Assembly: GCA_977006965.1 (NCBI GenBank)
Contig: OZ345362.1
Coordinates: 496,001 to 560,000 of the forward strand
From: Phymatolithon calcareum
Taxonomy: Eukaryota; Rhodophyta; Florideophyceae; Hapalidiales
Length of the DNA: 64,000 nt
Direction of reading: 5' to 3'
This document shows, one piece after another, positions 29,466 through 40,600 of the stretch (the first letter of the stretch is position 1; the number at the start of each line of letters is the position of its first letter). The notes beneath the pieces were generated by a model. The model saw nothing but the letters and a program-made list of their open reading frames with translations, had not been told where the DNA came from and did no database searches. The position numbers and the translations under genes are program-made.

Positions 29466-29966
29466 ATGCAGTGCATAGACGCACGAGAGGCACGTGCAAG
29501 TATGGCCCGACAGATCACCTACCACGAGCAGCATGACTATCGCGATCCAAGTTGTGCGGCGTACAGTCGCGAGAGGAAAAAGCGACCGCCTTGGGACAGC
29601 GACATAACAGCGGGCGCGACAGCAAGTTCAAGGAACGCAGAAGAACCTTTATTAAACTATCGAAGCTGGGACGAACACGAATATCCTCCGCGAGTCGGTG
29701 CAATGGTACACAATGAATACGCAATGGTGTGTCACGAAAAGCTCAAGAATACGCTGGAATATCTCAACAAGGAAAATCCAGCGAACTCATTTAAAGCAAC
29801 GCTATTCAAGGGGGGGAAATTGTTGGTTTTTAATTTAGAAGCCCTCAACGGCGGTGCACGGCGATATCAGAGCAGATTCGTATTGCGCTGTAACCCTTCC
29901 AGAGAAGACTACAGCATATCGCCTCCATCATCGCATCATCATGTCCTCTTGCATCTCGCTTTCTAG
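29466..29966 (+). CDS. Truncated unknown protein fused to antisense LINE-B tail
   Basis: The ATG at 29466 opens a 166-aa frame. Residues 1-115 are acidic/polar and protein-like (YHEQHDYRDPSCAAYSRER; GAMVHNEYAMVCHEKLKNT) but match no family I know. From 29811 on the sequence is the reverse complement of a LINE-B 3' end (GGGGGGAAATTGTTGG...), so the C-terminal 50 residues are transposon-derived. The native 3' part of the gene was not found on the far side of the nested insertions. It is probably a gene broken by the LINE; a small chance remains that the chimera is expressed. Confidence 0.35.
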   Translation: MQCIDAREARASMARQITYHEQHDYRDPSCAAYSRERKKRPPWDSDITAGATASSRNAEEPLLNYRSWDEHEYPPRVGAMVHNEYAMVCHEKLKNTLEYLNKENPANSFKATLFKGGKLLVFNLEALNGGARRYQSRFVLRCNPSREDYSISPPSSHHHVLLHLAF

Positions 29967-30196
29967 CATCATTAATTTGTCCATCGCTTGTTTCACTTCC
30001 TCTTCTGTTCTATCATTCATCTGCGGCTGCGTTAGGTTGCGTTGAAGGGTTTCCATCAGCATCGCTGCTAGTTTGTCGTAGTTGTCGATATATGCTGAGG
30101 TATTTCGCGGAGGGAAGCGGCCGAAAAACCATTTGACTGTCCAAAGTCTGTGTTTTCTCGACTTGATTTGGACTACGGGGTTTGGATTCTCGCTCA

Positions 30197-30625
30197 TAAA
30201 GCGACGCCTACAAGCAACAGTCAAAGTCTGGTCGTTGGAAGAAGAGGGCCGGACAGTTAAAATCCCGATCGGCGTACCGAACGACCTACCAGGAGTGGTA
30301 TATATAAGGGACAGAACTGCGTGGTTGAGATGCCTGAGAGTCATTTTCAACAGAGTTTCTTTGTGGAGAAAATCCATTCTGGCGAAGTACTTTGGGACTG
30401 GTGCTGTGGTTGAGCTTATCTTGTGTCAACGTATACTACGGTCTATGAAGATGGACCAAGAAACGGAATATGAATGCAAAAGAATTACTCGGGCCCTCAC
30501 AGGAAGAGAAATTCAGATTAAGGAGATATTAGAAGGAGAGTAGAGATATGAGTATGGAAAACAGCGAGAAGCTGCGCTGTTACTCAATTTGAGGCCTTGG
30601 GAGCTTTTAAACGAAATCAACATAT
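30197..30625 (+). mobile_element. LINE-D 3' fragment inserted in LINE-B copy 2
   Basis: The frame reads RRLQATVKVWSLEEEGRTV ... ILAKYFGTGAVVELI ... GREIQIKEILEGE-stop, almost identical to LINE-D at 41.5 and 42.8 kb, and ends in GGGAGCTTTTAAACGAAATC. It separates the KKRKIAVD and NPVVQIKSRKH blocks of the LINE-B host copy. A target duplication is not obvious. Confidence 0.85.
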
Positions 30626-30823
30626 ATTCCCTATCCACGGCGATTTTGCGTTTTTTGGCCTTCTCCGTCTCGCTCCATGCCCAATAGATTCGCAGTTTCT
30701 CATCCTTGTGGGTGACCTTTCCTTCCACGGCCCTCTTCGCTGGGACGTTCAACAGTTCGTGCTCTTCGAGGTATCGAATATCCCTCTGTGCCTGTGCTAA
30801 GTCCTCATCCTTGTCTCGTAGTT

Positions 30824-31015
30824 CTTGTCAACCGGCTGAGGGGGTAGACATGCCGATGATCGGCTTCCTCTTGCAACTGATTGCTTTTATGTCATCCCTA
30901 GGGATGACATAGAATATTGATTGCTCTATGTCATCCCTAGGGATGACATAGCAGCTTTGATAGGACACTCGTACAAAATCCTTATTTTCCACTTGTTTCT
31001 CAGCCGGTTGACAAG
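30824..31015. mobile_element. MITE with 17-bp TIRs inside LINE-B copy 2
   Basis: The 192-bp unit starts CTTGTCAACCGGCTGAG (30824-30840) and ends with its exact reverse complement (30999-31015). Inside are two copies of a perfect palindrome, TATGTCATCCC/GGGATGACATA (about 30889-30911 and 30928-30951). It has no coding capacity. Confidence 0.85.
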
Positions 31016-31018
31016 CGT

Positions 31019-31131
31019 GTTGTGCACCTTACTCTCGGGATGACAATCGCCCTCAGGCCATGATATTCGGACCTCGGCTGCGCCTCGGTTGAATATCATG
31101 CCCTCGGGCTCATGTCATCCCTCCCAGCCGG
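31019..31131. mobile_element. Second foldback element next to the MITE
   Basis: GTTGTGC (31020) pairs with GCACAAC (31124-31130), GGGATGACA with TGTCATCCC, and CCATGATATTC with GAATATCATG. The GGGATGACA arm is the same word as the palindrome arms of the neighbouring MITE, so the two units are probably related or parts of one composite. Confidence 0.65.
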
Positions 31132-31431
31132 GGCACAACCCCCACTTGCTTCTCTCCAGGTTCCGTTTTGCATGCAGGAGTCGCAGCGCAAAGTGCTCTC
31201 CTAATATCTTGAGCCTCAGCTCTGGTGGTGTGATTCTGCATAGCGTTCGCATTCGATCATTATTCCGCTTAGCAAAATGACCAAATATTAGGGAGTAGAA
31301 CAGCCCTTCTACCTGATACACATGCGTTTGAATGGACTTCGAACGCGGCGTTAGGTGCAGTGCATATTCCCATCGACATTGGAGCAGGTCCTTATATATG
31401 GATATGCATTTTGCTGTCGTCAGTCCTTTAG

Positions 31432-31977
31432 AGGATATATTTTGATTTATTTTAAAAGCACCCAAGACCTCACTGTGAGTATCGGGGCAGCTTCTCAATT
31501 GCTTCTAACATACCGCACCCTTATCGAACTCACCGGCCAATGTGGAAAAGATGCCATCGAAGACGTGATAAATGGCCTCGCAAAGGACAGACTCTCCAAG
31601 GAAGACAGCGCCTGGACTAAGCGAGCACTCGACGAGCTCCTAACCATGTTTCAGGCTGTGGACAAGTAAGGACTACCCGCAACTTGAAATTACAGCGTGT
31701 CACAGGACAGGGGAGTAACTTTCCCCCTCGAGGTCCCGAAGGAGACCAGAGGTGGGTTTTTGTAGTCCACTGAGTCGTGTTACACCAACAAGAAAAGAAA
31801 CCCCCTTCAGGACAGAATCTAGCCAAAACCCCTTGGCCTTAGGAAAGTTGCCCCGAGCGTCAGCAGATGCGTTGGTAACTTTTAAATAAAAATCTACCTT
31901 TCTTCTTCTTCTAACATACCGCATTCTATTTTCCAAACATTTCCATGATTCGAGTTTCTCTCCATATGAGAGTTTGA
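31432..31977 (-). mobile_element. LINE-D 3' tail remnant, split by LINE-A copy A2
   Basis: At 31432-31501 the sequence TTTTGATTTATTTTAAAAGC... is the reverse complement of the LINE-D 3' end. The remnant resumes after the LINE-A2 insertion at 31924. Little else of it remains. Confidence 0.55.
31518..31907 (+). mobile_element. LINE-A copy A2 (3' fragment with perfect TSD)
   Basis: The 390-bp 5'-truncated LINE-A is flanked by perfect 16-bp duplications CTTCTAACATACCGCA (31502-31517 and 31908-31923). It encodes the ORF2 C-terminus ending KRALDELLTMFQAVDK-stop, keeps the complete 3' UTR, and ends with AAATAAAAATCTACC and a CTT tail. It is about 97% identical to the 3' end of A1 except for the 35-nt deletion in A1, so it is recent. 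Confidence 0.95.
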
Positions 31978-32065
31978 CACGCCTCTGCACTGGCAGAAAG
32001 CGCTCCTCGTCCCAATACACAAGAAGGGGGCACATGAGGACCCCGGAAATTACCGACCGATTTCC

Positions 32066-32788
32066 TTGTTGAGCCACGCAAGGAAAATTATTGAGACAGC
32101 TATTGATATGAAGCTGCGCACAGTATACGCAAACCACTGGTATCAGCTTGGGTTCCAAAAGGGGAAGAGCACTGAACTGGCCATCCTAAGAGCTACTGAG
32201 CTACTAAAAGAGGATCAGAGATGTGTAGCAGTATTGGACCTTAAGGCTGCCTACGACAGAGTACCGAGAGTACACTTGGTGAACAGAATGAGACAAGTAC
32301 TACCCAAGGAGATCTGCGCAATGGCCGAGGCGTTCTTGACACCATCCTGGGTAGCAACAATTGGTGATGCGAACAGGAACTGGTTTCTAGTGGACAGGGG
32401 AGTCCCGCAAGGGTCCCCTCTCAGTCCAAGCCTCTACAACATCTTCATGGATGAATTCGCAGAGCGAATGAGCCGGGCATCAAAAACCTGGGCTGAAGTA
32501 CCGGCTATCCTCTTCGCTGACGATGTTCTTCTCTCTGCGAAATCACCGGCAGCACTGCAAGGACTATTGGATATAGCTACCCAATGGGCACAAGAGCGAG
32601 AGATGACTTGGAACACTAAACAAGAGAAAAGCGAAGTCCTCGAATCAGAAGAAACATTGGGCAAGACATTCAAGCTAGCGAACAAGGTACTAGCACAAGT
32701 TCCGGAGGTCACGTACCTTGGAGTATCCCTAGACCCCGGAGGAGTCACAGATACGTTAATGATGCAACGACTAAAGAAATCAGGTTAG
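32066..32788 (+). pseudogene. LINE-C reverse transcriptase fragment
   Basis: The open frame of 240 codons covers RT blocks from the template-grip region through FADD and the thumb-side YLGVSLDPGG. Catalytic Asp residues are present. Translation would stop at TAG inside the inserted LINE-B sequence right after KKSG. The downstream thumb and C-terminal domains continue beyond the insertion at 32926. Confidence 0.85.
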
Positions 32789-32913
32789 AAGAAATGATAG
32801 TGTAATGTGATCTGATTGGGTAATGAGATGGCAGTATCAACGGGAAGCTGCTCTGGTGTTGGTGAATACCGGCGTTGAGGGCTTCTAAAATAAAAATCTA
32901 CAATTTCCCCCCC
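32783..32913 (+). mobile_element. LINE-B short 3' fragment inserted in LINE-C
   Basis: About 130 bp carry the last LINE-B codons (GAAGAAATGATAGTG) and the whole 3' UTR ending CTACAATTTCCCCCCC. The 12-bp target duplication CTAAAGAAATCA is at 32771-32782 and 32914-32925. Joining the flanks restores the LINE-C frame. Confidence 0.9.
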
Positions 32914-33945
32914 CTAAAGAAATCAAGGACGGCCGTGTACGAGTTGCGTACACTGGGAGTGTTCAAGAGAGGGCTGAGTATACAGAAGTGTATTCAGATA
33001 TACAAGGCACTAGTACAGCCACGCTGGGAGTACGCAATGCACTTAACGCCCTGGACAGAAGACGTACAAAATGCCGTCAAGGAAGTATAAGCATCATTCT
33101 TCAATCAAGTATTCGGGCCACTGGCCCGAGGAAGGACGGATAGGCTCCGTCTCCTGTGCCGGATCCAGGCGGCCGCACATCGACGAGAAATCTTGGCCTT
33201 CAAAATGCTGAGAAGGAACAAGGCGAAAGAACGTATGTATTCAAATGAAGTGCCCGAAAGAAGAAACAACCATGAATGGCAGTACACGAGGAAAGATATC
33301 GCCGCGATGGAGACCAGAGAGCCGTTCGGTGCAGCGGTAAAGCATATCCAAGCAAACCAATCTTCGCAAGCACTTCGATCGAAATTTCTGGAAATGGAAG
33401 GAGACCGCCTAGAATCGAAGCGGAAAAGAAAGATACCATACGACAGGACAAGAGAATTGCCAGCAATCCTCAAGTTCCCCAAGGTGAAGCACAGACAACT
33501 CGCGCTGCAGTATGCCTGTCGCAGATTCCCACAGGTGTGAACAACAAGTATGACTGAAGAATTCGGCACCAGAGCCAGAGAGCATATGGACACCCTTAAA
33601 CGCACGCTAGCAGGGTACGAACTCGAAGGAGAAAAACGACTGGAAACAGAAAAGGCGCTAGATGAGCTCTTACTATTTAGCAAGACACTCATAGAACGCA
33701 TGGAGAACGAAGAAGGCCTGTATTAATCCGCAGAATGCAAGGCAAAAAGTGGTCGAGTCCAAGCACCGACAATCCCGTAGAGGACTGAGATAGGACTACT
33801 TTGAGTCCTGAGTTTTCCCGTCTGCCATTCTGGTGGACGTTTTGTGAGCTACACAAAGGTAGGTAGCACCAGAGGAAGCCTTGCCCATATCTTCGGAAGT
33901 CTGTGGGGCTTTTAAATAAACTTGAAAGGAAAAAAAACTGGAAAT

Positions 33946-34190
33946 GCAGGAATAAGAAAAAGAGATTTTTCTCAAATCCGCTACTATCCCAATAGCGCCG
34001 AGGCCCAGTGCATTGGATAGCGGATATAGTACAGACTGTAACAGTATGGCTGGCGTTTGAATTGCGTGCGTTATCAATTCTTTCTAAGCTTGATACAACC
34101 ACTCAAAGGAGAATGGGGACGAATGTCTCTACGCGCTGAGCTGTATAGACGGAGAAGGCAGTTCAGCCGCTCCCTGTAGAAGACTTTTTG
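33946..34190. other. Spacer between LINE fragments
   Basis: No gene or recognised repeat. Confidence 0.35.
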
Positions 34191-34580
34191 CAGCTGGTTG
34201 ACTTCACATCGGCTCATGGCCGCAAGAGAAGTACATTTCACTCCCCTAAACGATGATTATCATATTTTGCTCGTCAACAACGGAGTCACGGACGATACAG
34301 CAATTTCAAGAGTTCGGAATGCGGTGGGATGTATACGCAAACTCCGCCAAATAGGCGTGAACGTCAGAGGATTCCAGCCAGCCACTTGCATCAGGATTTT
34401 CAAATCATTGATTCTCCCCAAATGGGAGTATGCCTTTCACCTGATACCGATCACCAAACGTTTGTTATCGGCAATCGAAGCAGCAGAAGGTCTTTTTTTC
34501 AGGTATGTTTTCGGAAAATATGCCGAACATCGAAGGGAGCGGATGCGAGAGCTCTGCCGACTCGCCAGCCCATAGATGAG
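34191..34580 (+). mobile_element. LINE-D ORF2 fragment (post-RT region)
   Basis: The frame reads NNGVTDDTAISRVRNAVGCI, then CIRIFKSLILPKWEYAFHLI and FFRYVFGKYAEHRRERMREL, closely matching LINE-D at 43.4-43.7 kb. It is truncated on both sides and ends in stops. Confidence 0.8.
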
Positions 34581-34599
34581 GAGAGCGCACCAGAAAGGT

Positions 34600-35400
34600 T
34601 GCTGAGTCCGCAATTAAACTTGTGCTCCGCGTAAGATACAAGAACCACAAGTTGAGGTCCACAGCATACAGCTGGGATTTCAGAATACGGAGCTCGCAGT
34701 CTTGAGGGCGCTGGAACTTCAAAAACGAGGGCAGCAATGCCTCGATGTCTTGGACCTGAAGGCAGCGTGCGACGGAGTGCCAAGACACTACCTGCAGACT
34801 GCTAGAGCGGATGAGAGCGCTTCTAGCGAAAGACATATTCTCGATAATCGAGGTTTTCTTGCTACCGTCTGGGGTATCCACCGTTGGGGACCCCCAGCAG
34901 AAGTGTTTTCTAAGTAATAGGGGGTACCTCAGGAGTCCCGGCTAAGTCCAAGTTTGTGTAATCTTTTCATGAACGAGTTCGACGAAAGAATAGGCCAAGC
35001 GCCACGGGACATCGCCGATGTAGCCGCAGTCCTCTTTGCGTACGACATGCTCCTATTTGCAAAGACCCCAGCGGGACTACAGAGACTGTTAACAATTGCA
35101 TCGAAATGAGTAAGGGACAAGCATATGATTTGGAACACGAAAGCCGGGAAGAGTGAAGTTTTTCTCTCGGAGGACACAAGATCACCCCCTTCAAGCTTGC
35201 AGGAAAAACGCTGGAAATGATCAAAGAAGTCCCATACCTTGGCATCTCACTCAGCAATGAGGGAGTTATGGACCTAATAATGCTCGAACTCATCCGACAG
35301 GCCAAAATCGCTGTCTATCAACTGAAATCCCTAGGTTTCTCATTGCGCGGGATCAGCCCTTGAAAGCAGAGAAGACATAGAAGGCGTTAGTACAACCAAG
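34600..35400 (+). mobile_element. Heavily decayed LINE-C-like RT fragment
   Basis: Remnants include LGFQNTELAVLRALEL, LDLKAACDGVPRHYL, VPQESRLSPSLCNLFMNEFD and LFAYDMLLFAKT. The RT catalytic FADD is FAYD here, the GVPQG box is VPQE, and several in-frame stops are present (for example before GVPQE). It is therefore older than the neighbouring copies. Confidence 0.75.
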
Positions 35401-35826
35401 ATAGGAATACGCCATGCACCTGAAGCCACAGACGTCGAGAGTCCAGACAGCTACTGCGAAAGTTGGGAAGACATTTTTCACGCACATATATATGCGGTAC
35501 AATCGCGAAAAACCGTTACGTCAGACTTCACCGTATACACAGTGGAGAAAACAGGAGACTTATTCTAGCCCTCAGAATGCTGGAAAGAGCCCGATCAAAG
35601 AAAAGGAGCCTTCTGGCTCTCCCAAGGGATGAAAGAGGAGTGGAGGAACTGCCATTGGTGAGTTGTGACTTATCGGCATTTTTCATTCTTTCTTTCTTTA
35701 ATGCAGAATGCGTTAATTAACGCCAGAACTAACCCTAGAGTAAGTTCTCATTGTTCAAATATTGGAGTATCTCTACGGTTCTCTCCCTGCACAGATTTAC
35801 TACCGTTTTGTCTTGCACTCTTCCGA

Positions 35827-37167
35827 CATGTCTCTACAATATTTTTATGGACACCTTTGCCATGGAGCTCGACTTAATCCCCAAAGATGTGTCGAAAGAG
35901 CCGTGCAAGCTCTTTGCAGATGATGTGAAGCTGACAGCCACCTCTGCTAAGGGGCTTCAGAAAATTCTGGACCTGGCGTCGAAATGGGCAGAAGAGAATG
36001 AAATGAAGTGGAATACGACAAAAAGTGCCATCCTATGGACAAGGGCCACGGCACGACTGCAATTCTAACTGTCGGGAAGGAAGCTGACGAAACAACGGGA
36101 AGTGAAATACCTTGGTGTTACGATAACCGAGGATGGGATATCAGATTCCAAACTTGTCGAAAGAATCAAGAACTCCAAAAATGTTCTTGGAACGCTGAGG
36201 CGCCTTGGGGTCTTCACCAACGGCGTGCACCCGTCGAGGTCAATCAGGTTGTACAAGTCTCTTGTACAGTCGAGGTGGGAGTATGCAGTACATCTGACAC
36301 CATGGACACCCAAAGTGGAGCTTGAGATCAAGAAGGTGGAGTCGATGTTCTTCGGCCAAATATTTGGGAAACCGGGCAGAAGGAGTGCGGATAGAAGCAG
36401 AGCGATGTGCCGTATTGTGAAGCCGAAGGACAGAAGGGATATACTTGCAAGACTGTTTGTGCGAAGACTAATGAGGCACGCGGAAAATCTTGAGTCAAAA
36501 CCGACGCAGGTGCGACAACCGAAGGAGATCGAAAACGCAAATCTGGACGTAACCCACGCCAAAGTAAACCCTCACCTCTTCAGAGCGGCGTATGAAACTA
36601 CGCCTCGCACAAACATCAAGCAATACCAAAGACAAAAGATCCTGGAAGCTGCCACGAAAGTGGAAAAAGGAAAAAAACGCCCCATCCCGAGTATCAAGAC
36701 CACACTGCCACCACACTTGTGCTTCAAGTCAAGGAGGTACAGGACCCTGGCCATCAAATGGGCATTTGGAATGTTCCCGCCGATGAGCACCTCCGAGCTC
36801 ATAGACCTAACTGGACAAACTGGAAAGGATGCTATCGAAGATCTCAAGTCAGGCCTATCGAAAGACAAGCTATCATATGAAGAAAGTGCTTTTACAAGGA
36901 GGGCACTCGACGAAATACTTGCCATGTATCAGGCGGCCAAGGCCACTCTCGAAACCTGAAACCCGCGACTCAAGACAGTGGAATATTTTTCCCCCTCGAG
37001 GCTCTAAGCCAGAGGTAGGTTTTGATATTTCCGCCAGATCGTGTCGAAATCGACCACGCTAACATACAAGAACGATAGACCCTGTTTGCGGCCCAATGGC
37101 CTTCGCAAAGTTGCCCCAAGCGTCTGCAGATGCGTTGGTAACTTTTAAATAAAAAACTTACACTTCT
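35827..37167 (+). mobile_element. LINE-A copy A3, 5'-truncated, inserted in RH
   Basis: Perfect 16-bp target duplications TCTTGCACTCTTCCGA lie at 35811-35826 and 37168-37183. Coding starts at LYNIFMDTFA and FADDVKLTATS, shifts frame once near 36060, then is open to 36959 (KYLGVTITEDGISD ... ALDEILAMYQAAKA). The 3' UTR ends TTTTAAATAAAAAACTTACACTTCTTC. It is diverged from A1/A2, so it represents a different subfamily. Confidence 0.92.
36102..36959 (+). pseudogene. LINE-A3 ORF2 C-terminal part
   Basis: This 285-codon open frame covers the post-RT region (KYLGVT to the C-terminus), with the conserved blocks LVQSRWEYAVHLTPWTP, SRAMCRIVKPKDRRD and FKSRRYRTLAIKWAFGM. The same three blocks recur in families A, B and C, so they define a shared C-terminal domain of unknown role. 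The catalytic part of RT upstream is in another frame. Confidence 0.8.
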
Positions 37168-37683
37168 TCTTGCACTCTTCCGATGAGTTGTCGTCGAGAG
37201 GCAGTCCTTCCAGAACAGTGTAGGATGAGGTGCTCCACTATCTCCTTGACGCCATACGGGCACATCTTGCATACTGGGTCGTAGAGAAGTGGTTCATCCT
37301 CGCTGTGTCCATGGTGAAAGCTTGTCACAGGGCTGCAGTTCACTATGAGCTGGTGCAGTACCACCTTTGCACGTCTCTGCGAGATGTGCAGATATTTCGG
37401 AAGCGTAGGAAGGGTCATTGGTTTGCTTCTACAGGGCGGCTTGATGATTTATCGTACCGCTTCCAAAGTGAGAGGTATCGCTTGGTGCAGCGCCAGACTC
37501 GATTCGGAAATTCCCCGCCGCGCAAGTTCATCAGCAGCCTCATTCTTCGCGACGCCACAGTGACTCGGTATCCGGGGGGGGGAAATTGTAGATTTTTATT
37601 TTAGAAGCCCTCAACGCCGGTATTCACCAACACCAGAGCAGCTTCCCGTTGATACTGCCATCTCATTACCCAATCAGATCACA

Positions 37684-40600
37684 TTACACTATCATTTCTT
37701 CTAACATATGGATTTCCAGTGCTAAAAGTTTGTCAATCGCCGTTTTCGTCCCTTTTTCCCAAGATTCTTCTGCTCTTGGACTTGTCAAATTTCGTTGTAG
37801 AGTTTTCAGATTCTCTTCTGCGACCTCGTTGAAATGTTCAACGTACGACTCTGCTCTTCGTGGTGGGAAGCGGCCGAAGAACCACTTAACTGCTAGGAGT
37901 CGGTGTTTCCTGGATCGAATTTGGAGTACAGGGCTTACTTTCTCCTTAGTGTCCACGGTAATTTTTCTCTCTTTTTCTTCTTCCTTTTCAATCCATTCCT
38001 GTCGTCGGCGGTGGCTCTCGTGTTTGTGGGTCACCAGCCCTCGTACGGCTCGCTCGGTACTGCCTCTTAGGAGCTCATGCTCCTGCAGATAGCGGATATC
38101 CATCTCTGCTTGCTGTATGTCCCCTTCTTTTTCAGCGTAATTTTCTTCCTTCTCGATTTCGTCCTTCCCTCGTATAAGCCTCTGTGCGAAGTGCTCTCCG
38201 AGTTGCGCTCTTCTTATCTTTGGTGGAGTAATTCTGCAGAGGGCTCGCATTCGGGCGTGCAATCGTTTCGCGTAGTTGCCGAAGGCAACAGAGTAGAACA
38301 AACCCTCCGCTTGGTTGATCTGCGCTTCGACTGAGCTTGTCCATGGTGTGAGGTGTATCGCGTACTCCCATCTGCATTGCACAAGAGCCTTGTACATTGC
38401 TATATTCTTGGTAGTAGCTAGTCCTTGCGCTTGGACTCCCAGGTCTTTTAGTCCCATGATGATTCCCTTCGCCGCGTTGATGCGGTTTAGTGTTGCGTGG
38501 TGGGTTACTCCCGTGTTGTCGATCGTGGTTCCCAGGTATTCCAGTAGGCGGGTTTCGTGGAGCTCCTGGCCTGAGAGCCGGAACTTGCGTTTGAATAATC
38601 CGGGATAGATAAGCACTTCGCTTTTTCCTTTCTTAGTGTTCCATGTCATTCCATTTTCTGTGGCCCAGCTCGTCGCCGTATCCAAAAGCCATTGCATACC
38701 ATCGGAATTGGTGGCTTGGAGCTGCACGTCGTCCGCGAAAAGTATCGCGGGGTGCTTCGACATATGCCGAGGTGCTTTTTCCATTGCGACCGCGAATGTG
38801 TCCATGAACAAGTTGTACAAGCAGGGGCTCAGGGGCGATCCTTGGGGGACTCCGCGGTCAATAAGGAGCCACTTCTTTTCCTCGTCTCCGGCCGTTGTAA
38901 TCCAGGATGGTTTGAGCAGGTATCTGACCATCTCCGCTAAGTCTGCGGGTAGGCATTTGTCCACACGCTTCTGGAGTATGTCCCTAGGAACCCGATCGTA
39001 AGCCGCCGAGAGATCGAGGACGGCTACAAAGCGGTGTCCCTTCTTCATTGTGCTCGTGGACCTTAGTATCGCGAGCTCTGTCCCCTTATTTCTTTGGAAT
39101 CCTAATTGGAAGTGGTGAAACTTGTACCGGCTGCGTATCGCCGAGTCCATGGCAGCGTCAATTATTTTCCGCACTTGGCTTAGGAGCGATATCGGTCTGT
39201 AGTTCCCAGCTTCGTGTGTCACTCCTTTCTTGTAAATCGGAATCAGCGTTGCTCTTCGCCAAGCCGTCGGGATGCATTTCAGCTTGCCGCACATTTCCCA
39301 TAAGGACACAATCAGTTTCCCGCTCATTTCCGGATTTGCTTGGAGCATTTCAACTCCGATCCTGTCAGGCCCAAGTGCTTTTCCTCGTGGTGCTCGCCGG
39401 ACTGCACTTTTGATCCCTTCCCGAAGTGTCTCTGACACTGCGAAATGACTTAGGGTAGGGTTCCAGGCTTTCTCTGTTTTGCATACGTTGGCAATATGGG
39501 CTGTGAACATGTGGGGGCGCACGGGAGCTCCCAGCGCTCGATTGATCCCTCTTCGTTTTCGCTTACATCTTAAGATTTTGCTCAGCGTCTCCATGGCTTT
39601 CCGGGGCGACTGGTCTTCAATATCATCGATGTATTTGGTATACTGCCCGGTTTTCGCCTTTCGTATTGCGGCACGCATTTCGTTTCGGAACTTCTTGTAT
39701 GTTTTCCAGTCCTCCGTTCTCATTGTTCTCTTGGCTTTCCGGTACAGGCGGGTTCTCTCTTTTGCCATTCGGTCCAGATTTCGTGTCCAGAATGGTTTAA
39801 AGCGTGGCGGTCGGCGGTGCTTGTTTGTCCACGGTTTGGTTACGAGCCGCTGGAATTTCTCGTACCATTTGTCCAACCCCTTCTTGTGGCGACAGCATCG
39901 TAGTTCCCCTAACATTCTGGGCCCCCTTATTTCCATCGCTTTGGCCGCGCTTTCTGCTCTCTCCTCGCTCTTTCTCACTGTCGCTGAGATGAACGATTCC
40001 ACCTTATCTGGGGCCGGTTTCCTATGGTCCACGTCCATAGCGACAGGGAGGTGTCCATTGCGTATTCCATCCCAAATCCCGTTGGGGGATTTCACCCTTG
40101 TCGTGTCCAGCGATTTGGTGGCAAACAAGTCGATGTTGCTGTTTCCTCTCGTTGATCTGTACGTAGCACCTTGTGCTGTGTGGATGCGCCAATTCGAGTT
40201 TGCAGCCCATTGTACAAGGTGTCGTCCTCTCATCTTGGATTTCGTGTCCCAGTGTTGGTGACGGGCATTGAGGTCTCCCATGAGCACCGACTTTCCTCTG
40301 CAGTGTGTTTGGACGAGGTCCAGGTACTCCATAGTCTCTTGTCTCGAGGTATTCGGGGATAGGTACGCCACGGCGACGTTTATTCCCGCCACCATCGTCA
40401 CGAGTAGCTGGGCGTGATCCGTCGCATGACGAAACTTAACGTTAATTTTGAAGGGGAATCCTTTGCGCGTGAGGATTGCGACCCCACCCCTAGGCTTAGC
40501 ACGTGGTGGGCATGGTCTTGTCGTGGATACTTGGTTGTAGGGGACCCTCAGCGATTGGTCCTCCTTTTGCCATGTCTCCGTAAGCCCGAGAATATCCACT

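Larger units (their letters stand above)
29811..31431 (-). mobile_element. LINE-B copy 2, interrupted by LINE-D and two MITEs
   Basis: The minus-strand 3' half of LINE-B runs 31431 to 29811 with three interruptions. Coding blocks in order are LLQCRWEYALHLTP (31380), LGEHFALRLLHAKRN (31190), DIRYLEEHELLNVPAKRAV (30770), KKRKIAVD (30650), then after LINE-D NPVVQIKSRKHRLWTVKWFF (30160) and METLQRNLTQPQMND. These align block by block with LINE-B ORF2 at 37.7-40.8 kb. The 3' end at 29811 reads AAACCAACAATTTCCCCCC on the minus strand. Confidence 0.85.
31978..33945 (+). mobile_element. LINE-C, 5'-truncated, interrupted by LINE-B
   Basis: The RT domain is well preserved: KALLVPIHKKGAHEDPGNYR, LDLKAAYDRVPR, GVPQGSPLSPSLYNIFMDEF, FADDVLLSAKS and TYLGVSLDPGG. 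It is cut at 32782 by a LINE-B fragment and resumes at 32926 with GVFKRGLSIQKCIQIYKALV. The C-terminal region contains RKRKIPYDRTRELPAILKF and LALQYACRRFPQV. Frames are broken by stops and shifts after 33090. The 3' UTR ends near 33945 with GGGGCTTTTAAATAAACTTG and an A-rich tail. Confidence 0.85.
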
